A stretch of 64,000 nucleotides of DNA from Acidobacteriaceae bacterium (GTDB lineage: Bacteria > Acidobacteriota > Terriglobia > Terriglobales > Acidobacteriaceae). The notes beneath the pieces were generated by a model. It did not search any database. It saw only the letters and a program-made list of their open reading frames with translations, and was not told the origin of the DNA. The stretch covers positions 125,838-189,837 of the forward strand of contig PLHW01000044.1 of NCBI GenBank assembly GCA_003139095.1, read 5' to 3'. A program made the translations under genes and the position numbers. Below, piece by piece: positions 20,804-32,229 of this stretch (its first letter is position 1; the number at the start of each line of letters is the position of its first letter).

Positions 20804-20914
20804 ATCTGAGGGCCAATCACTAAACTGTTCTTGATGTTCGACCAAGCAAGTGCAAATTGTGAGGCGTGTGTCCGCTGAGGCTGAATCCCAGTTGTGTCCT
20901 GAAGTGTTACGTAA

Positions 20915-22285
20915 TCATGTAGAGAACGAATTCGATCCAGCGTTGTTCCAAAGCAGCAATTCTGTGCTCGCGATGGCCTGAACAAGTGGGAGCCCACCTT
21001 GTTCAGGTACCGCGACAAGAGCATCGGTGAATCGAATCCTGTCTCCGGCCTGGAATTGTTCCGCAAAGGACGCTGCTATGGTAGGCATGCGGACAAGAGT
21101 TCTCGAACCCGGCTGAAGAATGGTCGAAGCCCAGCATTCGGCTTCCCACGTGATGTCCGTCCGTCGTTGTTGCAGGATTACCTCAATGTCGTCGAAGAGC
21201 GCCTGTTTGCTCGCTGTGTTCGAGACTGTCTTAGCTAGCCATTGATCTCGCCGTTCGGAGAAGAGTTGCGCAGTTCGAACTGGTGCCCCTCTTTCTGGAC
21301 GGTCGACGGGTTTAGGCCCAATTGCGCCCCAATACTCGTTGCAGAGATGGCGCACCTCGCAGGTCCGGCAGTTCTCCTCCGAGACGTTTGCCTTTGGTTC
21401 TGGAGACTGCAGCGCCTGGCGCACAGCGGCGGTCCGAGTTCTCAGGTCGGCTGCTAGAGCGTTTTCCTCCCGGACATCGTCAAGGCACGCAATATCGTGC
21501 TCGCCCTGAGAATATGAAAGGACAAGCCTGGTCGCGCGCCTGCCTGATGGATTCAATTCGTTGTCCCGTGCCCAGAGCAGAGCATAAATACGCACTTGGA
21601 ACTCATGACGTTCGGATCTTTCGCCCGTCTTGAAGTCCGTAATAGCACAATCGTCCTCTGAGATGGATAACAAATCGGCGATGCCTTTCCACCCGAGTTG
21701 CTCGTCCCTGAGTTCGACCTCGAAGTGTGTTCCAAAACCAAGCGGCTTGCGCGTGTTGCCGGGCACGTTGCTGGATGCCATTACGGGCGTGTCGAGAAGA
21801 GGAACAGCTATGGTCTTTTTCTGCCATCTGAGACGCGCGACGAACACCTGCACCTGCTCGCGTATTTGCGCGACGCGTGCTCTCAGGCGAGAGCTTATGT
21901 GCTCCCGAACGGACTCCATTCGAGGGTTACCAACGAGATTGTTCAGAACTGCATCGGTGCTTTGAACAATAAGCTTTGTATACCCCCCAAGGTTCTTCAG
22001 AATTTGAACTGCCTTTGCTTCCTGCAAAGATGCACACCCTCCGCTCGCGAGTTCGAGTGCTATCTTGCGCACGACGAGATGGACAATCTGCCCGGAGAGA
22101 GCAGCAAGGTGGGGTTTGCGAGGATAACCGTTCTTGTTCCAAAGATCGGGGTAATTGCCGTGCCTAAGGGCCGTAGACCGGGGGCACTGCTCGGCTCCGG
22201 TCAGGAAATGAAAACTCATCGACTCAGGTACTTGAGCCAATGTGCGTGGACGGCGTACTGTCCAGATTGCGGGAACTTCTTTCAT
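20915..22285 (-). CDS. PD-(D/E)XK nuclease family (Cas4-like) protein
   Basis: ITDFKTGERSERHEFQVRIYALLW nuclease motif plus C-terminal CRTCEVRHLC cluster; 11 bp downstream of the giant helicase. Confidence 0.8.
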   Translation of the reverse strand: MKEVPAIWTVRRPRTLAQVPESMSFHFLTGAEQCPRSTALRHGNYPDLWNKNGYPRKPHLAALSGQIVHLVVRKIALELASGGCASLQEAKAVQILKNLGGYTKLIVQSTDAVLNNLVGNPRMESVREHISSRLRARVAQIREQVQVFVARLRWQKKTIAVPLLDTPVMASSNVPGNTRKPLGFGTHFEVELRDEQLGWKGIADLLSISEDDCAITDFKTGERSERHEFQVRIYALLWARDNELNPSGRRATRLVLSYSQGEHDIACLDDVREENALAADLRTRTAAVRQALQSPEPKANVSEENCRTCEVRHLCNEYWGAIGPKPVDRPERGAPVRTAQLFSERRDQWLAKTVSNTASKQALFDDIEVILQQRRTDITWEAECWASTILQPGSRTLVRMPTIAASFAEQFQAGDRIRFTDALVAVPEQGGLPLVQAIASTELLLWNNAGSNSFST

Positions 22286-22296
22286 CTCTTATCCAT

Positions 22297-25200
22297 CTAC
22301 AGAACCTTCTCCAGGAGATCGCTGGTGGCACGAGGCAGGTTTCTTCGCACGACCAGTTCCTCGATGAGGTGTATTGGAACAGGTGAAAACTCTTGAAGTT
22401 CCTGTATGTCGCGGTGTGCCGGCTTATCGGGCGTGAGAGCCCCGGAAACATCAAGGATCCGACGCGAACCGTCCTTGCCGGACAACAGAATCGGTGCCTG
22501 GACCAAGCCAATGCCAGGAACATCAAGTTGAACGCGACGCCCGACAGTCAGTCCCTCCGCGCCTTGCCTCTCCAAATCCGTATAGAGGATGTCGAGCGAG
22601 GCTTCAATTCGCTGGGAATCCCATTCCGGTTCGAAACCGGTCAGCAAATAGCTTAGGAGGAATGCGCCGACTTTCCGATCCAGCATGTCGTGTTCGAATT
22701 TATTCTTGTAGCCCCGCAGGCAGCGATAACACGATCTATCACACTTCTCGGGACAGTCCTCCAGAATTGCGAGGGCCCGCTCAAAAACGCTGATCCCGAG
22801 GCCCCCAATCTGACGCGCGAATCCAGCTCCGCCAGGCAAGGTGTCATATAAGTAGATTTCTACCTGTTTTCCTGTCTTTCCAAGAGCAGTCAACGCGGGT
22901 CGATATTCCGCTTGGAGTTCGCTTGCTTCTAGTTCCAGGATGGAGCAGGCGGCCTTGGAGATCGCTTCGCTGAGCGTTCTGAGCGCGATGTCAGTGGCGA
23001 GCAATGAGGGCAAAAGGACTAAAGGGTCTTCCACAGTGAGCGAGATAAGAAGGACATCGGTAATGAAATCCGCACCCAGGACTACCCCACGTGCCGTAGC
23101 ACCTCCATTGCATTTTGGCGAACGCTCATCAGGATAGGGTTTCTGATGTGCTGCTCCGAGCAACGACTCCGACGAGGCCGCTGGCTCAATCAGACCGCAC
23201 TTCGTGCAGTAGTCGTAGCCCTCCTCTGCCGGTCCACGGTTAGTCACTAGCAAGGGCTTCTTCAGGTGGTAAACCCGGAGACGGTGATTGATCCGTGTCC
23301 ATTGAGCGTCATCTGCGGGGGTCGGCGCTACGAGTTTGGCCCTGGTAGCGTAACTCCGGACGGGAGCATCGTCGGGAGATGTGCCCTCCTCAATGAACAC
23401 CGGGTGCGCAAAGCCCGGAGGCCGGAGCCAATGTCGCGCAGGTCCGAGAGTTGCCGCTTCGCCGCATGCCGGGCATTCCCGTCGGTCGCCGCGTTCCACC
23501 TGGCTCCGCTCCAGAGTTTGCGCGTACTTACAAACAGAGCACTCCAGATAGAGTTTGCGCGCCTCCCAAGCTTGATATCGTTCATTCTTGAGCGGTGAAT
23601 AGATTGCACCGGAAGTGTAACGCTTACCAGCAATCCACACCTCTTTCCCCGGAGCATATTGAGACAGGGCAACCGGCAAGCCCTGCGAAGGAGTAAAGCG
23701 ATATTCCGCCCTATATCCCGTTGACTGATCGATGTCGAATACATAAAACGTCGCCACATCAGTCGGAAATGCATATCGGGGCAGAACACCCTTGTAAAGG
23801 AGTCTGTCGAGGAGATAGGTGCGAGTTGGATCCGGCTGTGGCGATTCCTCGTCGGGTTCGGCCGTGATTTCTGGAAGGTCTTCCTCATTGTTTTCATTTG
23901 GGATTGTGAGGGCCCCTTCAGACTCGTATTGAATAGCGCTGTCAATATCCTTGATTGTTTCGACCTCCAGCGACTTGATCAACCGTTCTCTGTCGGTGCC
24001 CGTGATCTCCGCCGGGATCCAGCCAGCCACTTCCGCTTGGAGGTTCGAAAGGTCGTTGATTAGCCAGGCTTTGAAGTCTTCACGATTCAGGACGCTCTCT
24101 TGGTCTTTGAAGTCAGCCACTGTTCCGAGCACCGCGAAGAGGTGCGCCGTCTGAGCGGAGGGCTCCATATCCGGAAGACGAGTCTGATGATACCGCTGCA
24201 GCAGATAGGCAGTTACGTGACGGCGGGTGATCTCGTAGTTGTCGAGCGTCAGCCTGGGATCATCAACCGGCCCACAGATCATTTGGTCAGGGTTCGAAAA
24301 ATAGTGTTCATCGTGGCTGTCGGCGCTGCCGAACGCAGTCACGGTCGCAACTGCGTTTCCGCGCCTGCCAGCGCGGCCTGCCCGTTGCTGATAGTTTGCC
24401 CTTGCGGGCGGCATATTGCGGAGCGAAACACCCGACAGTGTGCCAATATCAATCCCGACCTCCATCGTCGTCGTGCAGGACAAAACGTCAATGGCAGGCC
24501 GCTCGTGCTTACTATCGTCTGGTCCAAGATCCACATCCTGAAAAAGCAGTTCATATTCCTCTGCTCTTGAGAAGACATCTTTCGCCTGGGCCGCATTCAG
24601 TTGTGCAGTGTGTTCAGCCGCGATTAAGCACAAGGGCGGATCTGGAGGGCTACCGAGCGCAGCGATCGTGCTCGAGCGATAGTACCCTTTTCGAGCCACA
24701 AATACCGGGTCGCTGTTCGGATCAATCACCGACACGGTATCTTTCCCGCAGTTGAGGCACCTTGAAAGGTTAGGAAAAGGTCGTTGCGCGGTTTTGCAAG
24801 TTCGGCAGTAGGCCCAGTGGCCTCCAACCAACAACGTCAACTCGCCACCTTTGAGGCGATACTTCCCACCCGGAATGGGACTACAGAACCAATCGCGAAG
24901 ATTCGGTAACCAGGTCTTGTCGAATATCGTTCGCGAGGCCTTGTCCTGCAAGAGCTTTCCCATGCCTTTAAAGTTCCCGGTGTGGGGTCGAACTTGCGGT
25001 TTGCCCTTATTCTGCCACCAATTTGGCGGCATCCGATCCAACCAAAATCCCTGCCTCTGCCACAATCGCAACCAACAGCGCACGAGAGCAATTTTTTGTT
25101 CAGGCGACTCAGCGATGCCAGGAATCGAGGCAAATCCCTTGATGCTCCCGACATGTTTGTCGCGTTCAACCAATGAGGCGAGGGCAAGGGCCTCAAGGCC

Positions 25201-27891
25201 GTAGTACCGATCAAGTAGTGCATCAATGATCCCGGCAAGCAGAGACTCGGGCGGCGTGGCCGACCGAACATCAAAAGCAAGGCCGAGCATATCCTGCGGT
25301 GACTTGAGGACTTCCTTTAGAACAGCATTCTCTACGGCAACCTCTTCATCAAAGTTCTCCCCAGCTTTCAGTTCTGGCCTTAGCCGAACTCGGAGACTCT
25401 TAGCGCTCAGGAGCACTGCCAGATAGACGTCTTCCAGCGAGAGATGCTTATTGAGATTGTCGAATCCCTGGAGAACCGAGAATCCTCCGCAGATGAGTGG
25501 ACGCAATGCATCTTGCGTCGAATATCGTTGCAGGTTCGGCGCTAATCGCGCAGCAGTTTGTCGCGAATCTGAAAAGAGCAGCACCTTGCGCCCACGCAGT
25601 GGCGCCAATCGTGTTTCGGGCAACGGCCCAGGGGGCTGAATCTGGAGTTGCCGGGTAATTAGCGCCTGGAATGGTTGATCGCCCTTGGTCATATGGTCCT
25701 GGACGGAGCTTCGACCCCAGCCCGCAGTTTCGCCGCAGACGGCACATGGACGAAACTCTCCCGGCCGGACGTTAGCGGGCTTTTCGTCGTCCTCTGAGTC
25801 TTCCTCTTGATACGGCTGTTCTCTGTCCTTTCGAAGAAACACGGTCCTCGTTCGAGGACCCAGATGGGAGGGGTTTAAGCGACCGGTCAGCAAATCGTAG
25901 TCTGCCGGCTCCACGCCGCCAAATACCGGCTTCTCCAGGAGTATGTCAATCGGCTCCAGTTCTTGTTTGTCTCCTGTGGAGGCACGAACGATGGATCCTG
26001 GCTCGCTCCATAGGAAGCCAGGTTGTTCGACATTGTCTGTATAGGCGCGAGCGTACGCGGTCCCACAGTTTCGGCACGTGAAGAATTCCAATACGCGACT
26101 GCCACATGAACACAGTTCTCTAGGCTGGGGAAAGAGTCTGCCGCCGGCAGAGTTCTCGGTTGTTGCCACGGCATTACAGTGTGGATCCATGCATATCCAC
26201 AGGCCCGGCAAACCGCGATAGAAGGAATGGACCCTGCACGGCAACAGGCCCGGTTCATCGGGCATTCGACGGGCAGTGCTCCCCAGAGCCGTCAAGGCGG
26301 TAAGAGCGCGGGCAGCAAGCATGGAATCGACATCAGGAAAAATGTCCTGCCCGAGACTGTTGAGCGGGCGCGCCTTCTTCATCGTAATGTTGACTAGTAG
26401 ATTCAGAGGAGGATAGGACTCAAGGGCCTTGAACAACGCTGCCTGCCAATTCATCGAGTTGTATGGAATACCTCGGAACTTAAAAAACGGCGTTAGTTCT
26501 TGATCGCGTAGATCGCGGTCGGCAGAATAGAAGGCGGCCAGGTTAATGTCTGCAAGGTGCTTCGCATCGTCGGCCTTGCCGGCAACTGCGGGGCTGCGGA
26601 GCGCGAGAGTTCCGACTATGGGAATGAAATCGCTCTCTGATTTGCCGGTCAATTGTGCCGCAAACGATGGCGCATGTTTGTGTTCACTAAAACTTGCTGT
26701 CGTGCAAATGACTTGCAGTCGGTCTGGAGAGATACCCAGCCTCTGTCGCAGTCTGCGCACCAAAAGGGCGACTTCAGCTCCCGCAGCACCGCGATACAAA
26801 TGAGCTTCGTCTAGTACCAGCAGGAAAGTCTCATCTGGATTGCTTTTTAACCAATTGCGGGTGTGGTCGAAGATTGGGCCTTCCAGCGGGCGCATCATCA
26901 TGTACTCCAACATCGAGTAGTTGGTCACCAAGACATCTGGCGGTGCGGTCTGCACTTCGTGACGCGTTAACAACTCCTGGTCGTTGGGAAGTGTTATGCA
27001 ACGTTTGAAACTGCGCGTTTTGGAGTCGAGCCACCGGGTACTCGGCTTCCCATACCAAGCGAAGAGGTCAGGCTTGGAGGGCCACTTCCCCCGTTTCTTC
27101 AGCTCATCAATGAGCCTCTTGGAGGCCTCCTGCTCCGGCGAGGGAGCCTCCAAAGACTTCAAAATGTGTTTAATGTAGTACTTTCCGATCGGAGCAAGCC
27201 TGTCGCCGTCTTTCTTCGGATCACGGACTCCAGGATAGAGGGTTCTGCTTGTGTAGCGAGCGAAACGCGCAGGCCGGTCTGCCCATTTCGTGAACTTCTC
27301 GCTGAGGCGACTGTCACCGAAGAGCAACCGTAAACGGCCAAGCTGATCATTGACCAGCGCGTTCATCGGATAAAGGATCATGGCCCGGACCGCTGAGTGC
27401 TGGGCAAAGGACTTCGGCCGATGCACAGCTTCCTTGACGAGCTTTCCGACGATCGGCAGTAAGAAGCTCTCCGTCTTGCCGGAGCCGGTGCCTGTCATCA
27501 CGATAAGACTCTTGCCATGGACGAGGATCTGTTCTATCGAATCAGCCTGATGCTGATACGGAGGGTCGTGCAGGAGTTGCTTGTTTGTCGAAGTTGCGTT
27601 TGCCAATTCAGTCAGAAGAGCCGAGATTGCGGGATCCAGACCGGTGATCTCATTGAACTTCTTGCCCCCAACGTACCGAGGGGTACTCTCAAGGTAAGGG
27701 CGTTGATGAATGACGCCCAAATCATCAAGCAGGGCGCGCCTCTGTGCTATGAGGCCAGGGTCGCCTATGTGATAGGCAGCCTCAATGTATTCGCGCAGTG
27801 ATCGCTGTAACTCAGCGACTGTTTCATTTATTGTGCCGAAATTGCTGTGGGTCGCTTCTGCAGATCGGGTCGTCATTGTTGCTGAAGCCAC
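22297..27891 (-). CDS. giant DEAD/DEAH-box helicase with DUF1998 (DruE-like), 1864 aa
   Basis: VMTGTGSGKTESFLLPI, LVLDEAHLYRG, QQRAGRAGRRGNAVATVT; DUF1998-type C-terminus LYDTLPGGAGFARQ...CPEKCDRSCYRCLRGYKN. Confidence 0.88.
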   Translation of the reverse strand: MASATMTTRSAEATHSNFGTINETVAELQRSLREYIEAAYHIGDPGLIAQRRALLDDLGVIHQRPYLESTPRYVGGKKFNEITGLDPAISALLTELANATSTNKQLLHDPPYQHQADSIEQILVHGKSLIVMTGTGSGKTESFLLPIVGKLVKEAVHRPKSFAQHSAVRAMILYPMNALVNDQLGRLRLLFGDSRLSEKFTKWADRPARFARYTSRTLYPGVRDPKKDGDRLAPIGKYYIKHILKSLEAPSPEQEASKRLIDELKKRGKWPSKPDLFAWYGKPSTRWLDSKTRSFKRCITLPNDQELLTRHEVQTAPPDVLVTNYSMLEYMMMRPLEGPIFDHTRNWLKSNPDETFLLVLDEAHLYRGAAGAEVALLVRRLRQRLGISPDRLQVICTTASFSEHKHAPSFAAQLTGKSESDFIPIVGTLALRSPAVAGKADDAKHLADINLAAFYSADRDLRDQELTPFFKFRGIPYNSMNWQAALFKALESYPPLNLLVNITMKKARPLNSLGQDIFPDVDSMLAARALTALTALGSTARRMPDEPGLLPCRVHSFYRGLPGLWICMDPHCNAVATTENSAGGRLFPQPRELCSCGSRVLEFFTCRNCGTAYARAYTDNVEQPGFLWSEPGSIVRASTGDKQELEPIDILLEKPVFGGVEPADYDLLTGRLNPSHLGPRTRTVFLRKDREQPYQEEDSEDDEKPANVRPGEFRPCAVCGETAGWGRSSVQDHMTKGDQPFQALITRQLQIQPPGPLPETRLAPLRGRKVLLFSDSRQTAARLAPNLQRYSTQDALRPLICGGFSVLQGFDNLNKHLSLEDVYLAVLLSAKSLRVRLRPELKAGENFDEEVAVENAVLKEVLKSPQDMLGLAFDVRSATPPESLLAGIIDALLDRYYGLEALALASLVERDKHVGSIKGFASIPGIAESPEQKIALVRCWLRLWQRQGFWLDRMPPNWWQNKGKPQVRPHTGNFKGMGKLLQDKASRTIFDKTWLPNLRDWFCSPIPGGKYRLKGGELTLLVGGHWAYCRTCKTAQRPFPNLSRCLNCGKDTVSVIDPNSDPVFVARKGYYRSSTIAALGSPPDPPLCLIAAEHTAQLNAAQAKDVFSRAEEYELLFQDVDLGPDDSKHERPAIDVLSCTTTMEVGIDIGTLSGVSLRNMPPARANYQQRAGRAGRRGNAVATVTAFGSADSHDEHYFSNPDQMICGPVDDPRLTLDNYEITRRHVTAYLLQRYHQTRLPDMEPSAQTAHLFAVLGTVADFKDQESVLNREDFKAWLINDLSNLQAEVAGWIPAEITGTDRERLIKSLEVETIKDIDSAIQYESEGALTIPNENNEEDLPEITAEPDEESPQPDPTRTYLLDRLLYKGVLPRYAFPTDVATFYVFDIDQSTGYRAEYRFTPSQGLPVALSQYAPGKEVWIAGKRYTSGAIYSPLKNERYQAWEARKLYLECSVCKYAQTLERSQVERGDRRECPACGEAATLGPARHWLRPPGFAHPVFIEEGTSPDDAPVRSYATRAKLVAPTPADDAQWTRINHRLRVYHLKKPLLVTNRGPAEEGYDYCTKCGLIEPAASSESLLGAAHQKPYPDERSPKCNGGATARGVVLGADFITDVLLISLTVEDPLVLLPSLLATDIALRTLSEAISKAACSILELEASELQAEYRPALTALGKTGKQVEIYLYDTLPGGAGFARQIGGLGISVFERALAILEDCPEKCDRSCYRCLRGYKNKFEHDMLDRKVGAFLLSYLLTGFEPEWDSQRIEASLDILYTDLERQGAEGLTVGRRVQLDVPGIGLVQAPILLSGKDGSRRILDVSGALTPDKPAHRDIQELQEFSPVPIHLIEELVVRRNLPRATSDLLEKVL

Positions 27892-28934
27892 ATCCTTTCC
27901 TGCATAAATCTCAGTTCGCCTTCGAGTTGGTCGTCACCGAACACATATGAAAACAAGCAGCCAGTTGTAACAACGCGTGTTCCAGTGTAGTCCCAACGCC
28001 TGCTCGCCCACTGTGGTACCGGAGAGAAGAAATCGATCGCCGTTGTTCCAGCGGTATGCCCTTTCCTGCGGCGGTAGGTCTGCGGGTGACCCTCGGCGGC
28101 GTCGATTGCTTGCTGCAAGTGCCACGCCTCGTCACAAGCGCGCCAGCGGATCTCCAGCAACGGCAAGTTCAGCAGCCGGGTAGCGACCCCCTCTCTCAAC
28201 TCGACGTAGCACCATAGATCTGCTCCGTACGCTTGAGGGCGCCTCCCTAGATATCGGCCGCTCTGTTTGCTTAGTGCTGCCCATCGTCCGAGGTAGTAGG
28301 TGACTGACCGCTGAGTTTCTAGGATCCTCAATTCATCCATAGCACCTGGAACTCCTGACTGCTGAAGCAAGTCGTCGTAGACTTGTCGATACGAATAGGG
28401 CATCGATTGAGAAGGTGCTTTCAGCCAAGTGTCGGCGCTGACCGCCAAGAAACCGGCTTGCGACAGGGCATCCCTGACTGCCTTAGCGTCCGTAACTCTA
28501 AGTCGACGGTAGTGGGCAACGGGTTCCGCTTGCGCCCGCAGTTCATTGGGGAGTGGGTAGCGGCCATCCGGTCCTGCGCCGATCAGCAAGTAGAGTGTCG
28601 AACTGACCTCGACAAAGCTGGGAGGAGCCAAGTAGATAATCCGGCCTGAGGATTCTCCTGAAATGTCGTTACTTTCTACCAAATCACCATATGCAGTGAG
28701 TGCGTCGAGAGTGTCAGAAATGGTTTCTCGAGGGGATTCTAAGCAATTGAGGGGCTCAACCAAGGAAACCCCGGCCAATACGAGCTTTGAAGGAGAGCAC
28801 GGACAGACGAATGCCGCGATTCGTCTTATGAGTTCGGCGAGGGCTTCCGGGCTTGCAAAATCCAGCGCGGTCGGATCAAGTCCGAGCTGTTCGATCGACG
28901 CGGCTTCCGCTTCTTTTGGCGTCACAACTCGCAC
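27873..28934 (-). CDS. uncharacterised defence-operon protein (DruD-position), 353 aa
   Basis: Overlaps both the helicase and the 976-aa gene; operon context. Confidence 0.75.
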   Translation of the reverse strand: MRVVTPKEAEAASIEQLGLDPTALDFASPEALAELIRRIAAFVCPCSPSKLVLAGVSLVEPLNCLESPRETISDTLDALTAYGDLVESNDISGESSGRIIYLAPPSFVEVSSTLYLLIGAGPDGRYPLPNELRAQAEPVAHYRRLRVTDAKAVRDALSQAGFLAVSADTWLKAPSQSMPYSYRQVYDDLLQQSGVPGAMDELRILETQRSVTYYLGRWAALSKQSGRYLGRRPQAYGADLWCYVELREGVATRLLNLPLLEIRWRACDEAWHLQQAIDAAEGHPQTYRRRKGHTAGTTAIDFFSPVPQWASRRWDYTGTRVVTTGCLFSYVFGDDQLEGELRFMQERMWLQQQ

Positions 28935-31852
28935 GGAATTAATTGCCCCTCATTCTGGAAAACGGCATCCTGTCCTGATGCACTGGCATGGAGTAGCGAC
29001 GCAAGTCGCCCGATCCGCAACAATACGGAATTACGCAGCAAGTATCTGAGGCCGTCTTGAAGATCGTCTCGAGCCCACTCTTGAATCTGTTCCGGTTCAT
29101 TCGCCAATCGAAATGCCAACTCAACCACCCAGTCCTGGCGGGCGACATGGTGGTCCCGGGAAACGGAAAATGTCGGGAGATCAAGGTAACAATTAGTAAG
29201 CTCGCTCAATCTCCGACAAATTTCTAGCGTCCCGCCCTGGCCCAATTCTGCTCGTTGCTCTACCAGACTTCTGCCGATGGCGGAATGATGAATGTTTGAG
29301 GAGATTGCGTTCCGCAGATCGGCGACAGCGATCACGCCCGAACGACCTCTTTCCAGCTTTGCCCAAAGATCGCCGCAGAGCAGTGACACCAGTTGTGCCT
29401 TCAACGACCGTACAATCTGGTCCTTCGTTCTGCGCGTAATGGGATTTCCCGAAATCCGGGCCGTCGACCACAATTCAAGAATGTCTAGGAGGTCTCCCAG
29501 TTCCTGTTCTGTGGCTTTTCGTTGCGAGAGCTGTACATGCGGCTGAAGTTGTGCGAACGACTGAATGTGGTGGGACGGAACAACGATTGCCGAACGGAAG
29601 TTTTCCGTTGATGCGGAATAGAGTCCGCCTTCCTGGAGGACCCTGAAGGATGCTGGTCCGGAGGGAACGGGACATCTGATGTCAGGACGCTCGAATGCAT
29701 ACAGGCTCACGGCAACCGGTAGTTGATCATTCAATTGAAGCAATCTGAGGGAGAAGCCGTGATTCTCTTCCTTAAGTATCCATCTCAATGGTGTTGCCTG
29801 ACGCTCGCATGACAACCTGAATTCTCCGAGTTCATCGCATTGAATCGCGACAACGCACGCGGAACTCTCATCAAATGCGTTCTGGGTCCGCTTGTCGGAT
29901 CTGGCGGCGTCAAGCGCTTCCTGCCACACTTCATTTGTGGCAGGGAGATCAAAGGGTGCGAGTTGTTTTGTGTGTAATAGGCTTTGCGCAGCAGCGTCTT
30001 TGTAGAACCATAGCTCGGACTCTGCTTTTCTCCCTCGTGGACCAAGCACCTCAATGGTTGCGCGGCCATCCCATAGCTCCTCCAAATCAGGCTTCGGGGG
30101 TGAAACCTGGACGGAAAACGGAGTCGACTTCGGAATCTCCTGCTGCCATGTTCGCGGTTCTCGGACAGTGAAACTAAGTGTGCCATCGATTTGGGGCGAC
30201 GGCGATGAGTGCTTGGCCGTGATGACATGCAGCTTATATCTACCCGCTTCCAGTCGGCCGAGATCGATCAATGTCGGTGTCCGTAGTTCATTCCCGCTGA
30301 GTTCTAACATCGCTGGAGAAGGTCCGCGAAGGTTCAATACCAAACCACTCAATTCAAAATCGGAACTGATCGCGAGAACTGGTGAGTCTGTGCTCAACCA
30401 TTCCGCGGATCCCTGATCGTTCCACTTGGCCGCTGGAATTCCGACCGGACGCACACGGAGGCCGCTCGCTGGGTGAAGGCCGATGAAGGCTAGTTGCTCC
30501 GAATACTCATGCGGCAACGAAGCAGGCGCATCCAGTCTGACTGCTGACACGCCCGAACACGTTGTCTCTTGCAACGTACACTGCAGTGCTAGTGCCCCTA
30601 TCCCGGATGACGCGCGCGTCAGAATAATGTAGGAGTTTCCGGGTTGAATCGTGTGGCTCTTGATTTCAACGGCTGTGCCTCCAGCAAGAACCTTAAAAAG
30701 CCACCGCGGTCCGGGTCGCAGCAAGCATTCGGAGGTCAGCAGGAAATCTAACTTCAGAGGTGAGTTCTCAAACTTGAGGAGAACTTCCGCAGGTTCCGGC
30801 CATTGAGTGAGTGTGACATTTTGGCCGCCATGTAACAGGAATTCTCGCGCAAGGGTCCGCCCTTTGGCTCCGGCCACCTTGCACCGTTCGCCGGACAGAA
30901 CGGCCTTGAACTCAGGGAACCGAGTCAGCAAAGGAGAAAGATCGGGCAACTGAAGGCGGACGTCCCATGTCCTGGCATCGACCGGACGAAGAACCAAATC
31001 TGGTTCGATTCCGAGTTCGACGACCGATCGCCGGTTTTGATTCTCGCTCGCTGTGAATTCGGAATCTTCTTCGTTATCGGTGGCGTAGGTATCTCCTCTA
31101 CGTAGCCCCCTCAGACGTATGGTCCTCGCCTGATTCCTGGCGTCCTCCAACCACTCCTGTGAACGCCGGTTGCGGTCAAGATCCGATGCTATCCGCTCCA
31201 GGGTCGAGCGAAGAATGAGTGCGGTTTCTCTTTCCTTCTCATCCAGCAGCAGAGCGGTTGCAATTTGTCCGACCAGTAAGTGCTCCCCGGCCAGGTCGCG
31301 GAATCGAGAATTCGCGTTCCAGCTGTGGGCTTCGATCTGTGTGCCGAGCAATTCGGGGGAGCCAAGGAGTTCCGAGTCAAACAGATACCGGATGTCGTAA
31401 AGAGATTGCGCAAGTTGTCGCTGTAGGTCACGCGGAAGAATCGCGTGGGTGATCGGCCAAGCGATTATGGAGAAGTGATTGGCCCAGCGGCCTTCAGGCT
31501 TTGCTCCGCTGTACTCGCGGTGAAACCGCCAAAATACGGATCTAAGCCAGGATCGATCAACACCAGACTCCACCCAGCCAGGTGTTCTTTCTTCGAACGT
31601 TGTCCAGTACTCGTCGCCGGAGAATTCATACCCGATCTCAGCTGAATAGACGACCCAGACAAGCCAGTGGCGATCGAGTGGCGATGACTCTTGGATGAAC
31701 CCCTCTACTTCGCTGTTGAGGTCAGACAACTCGTCGGTTGTGAGCCCATGTTCGAGTGCATAGAGGACGGGTGGATCCTGCCCGTGAGCTCGATGATCAC
31801 GCAGAGCAGCGAAGCGTTCCTGGAGGTGCCGTTGCCACTGGTCAACAGTCAT
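28922..31852 (-). CDS. uncharacterised large defence-operon protein (DruB/DruC-position), 976 aa
   Basis: Long ORF overlapping the downstream gene; no catalytic motif recognised. Confidence 0.75.
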   Translation of the reverse strand: MTVDQWQRHLQERFAALRDHRAHGQDPPVLYALEHGLTTDELSDLNSEVEGFIQESSPLDRHWLVWVVYSAEIGYEFSGDEYWTTFEERTPGWVESGVDRSWLRSVFWRFHREYSGAKPEGRWANHFSIIAWPITHAILPRDLQRQLAQSLYDIRYLFDSELLGSPELLGTQIEAHSWNANSRFRDLAGEHLLVGQIATALLLDEKERETALILRSTLERIASDLDRNRRSQEWLEDARNQARTIRLRGLRRGDTYATDNEEDSEFTASENQNRRSVVELGIEPDLVLRPVDARTWDVRLQLPDLSPLLTRFPEFKAVLSGERCKVAGAKGRTLAREFLLHGGQNVTLTQWPEPAEVLLKFENSPLKLDFLLTSECLLRPGPRWLFKVLAGGTAVEIKSHTIQPGNSYIILTRASSGIGALALQCTLQETTCSGVSAVRLDAPASLPHEYSEQLAFIGLHPASGLRVRPVGIPAAKWNDQGSAEWLSTDSPVLAISSDFELSGLVLNLRGPSPAMLELSGNELRTPTLIDLGRLEAGRYKLHVITAKHSSPSPQIDGTLSFTVREPRTWQQEIPKSTPFSVQVSPPKPDLEELWDGRATIEVLGPRGRKAESELWFYKDAAAQSLLHTKQLAPFDLPATNEVWQEALDAARSDKRTQNAFDESSACVVAIQCDELGEFRLSCERQATPLRWILKEENHGFSLRLLQLNDQLPVAVSLYAFERPDIRCPVPSGPASFRVLQEGGLYSASTENFRSAIVVPSHHIQSFAQLQPHVQLSQRKATEQELGDLLDILELWSTARISGNPITRRTKDQIVRSLKAQLVSLLCGDLWAKLERGRSGVIAVADLRNAISSNIHHSAIGRSLVEQRAELGQGGTLEICRRLSELTNCYLDLPTFSVSRDHHVARQDWVVELAFRLANEPEQIQEWARDDLQDGLRYLLRNSVLLRIGRLASLLHASASGQDAVFQNEGQLIPCEL

Positions 31853-32229
31853 GAAAAAGCCAGTTCGTCGAACCCTGCCGCGAGTGACTTGGCAAGAAGT
31901 TGCGTCAGGCTCCGTCGAAACAGTTGCACCAAGGGGAGTAGCTGATTCTTCCTTGAAACAAATCAGATGTCAAGATGTAAGTATTTGCAAATTAGGCACT
32001 TATGTGAGCCTGCGAGGCTGGAGGAGCGGCAAGGAGTGACATCTGGGGTTTCGATAGCTCCTATGCCGCCGCGACGTTGGTGCACTGGAATGTGGGCCGG
32101 GAACCATCCCCTTTCGACAACGCCGCCAAGGCCACCACCTTGGGTCGCCGGAATCTTCCACGCCGCACACATCTCCCTAAAACCGTCGCCCGGACAACAG
32201 GCAGATCTCCACCAAAGGAGTTTTTCTAC

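Noticed and set aside
20915-31852. DISARM or phosphorothioate (Dnd/Dpd) system
   Set aside because: The DUF1998 helicase is shared with DISARM, but no methyltransferase, DrmB/DrmC PLD protein or Dnd genes were seen.
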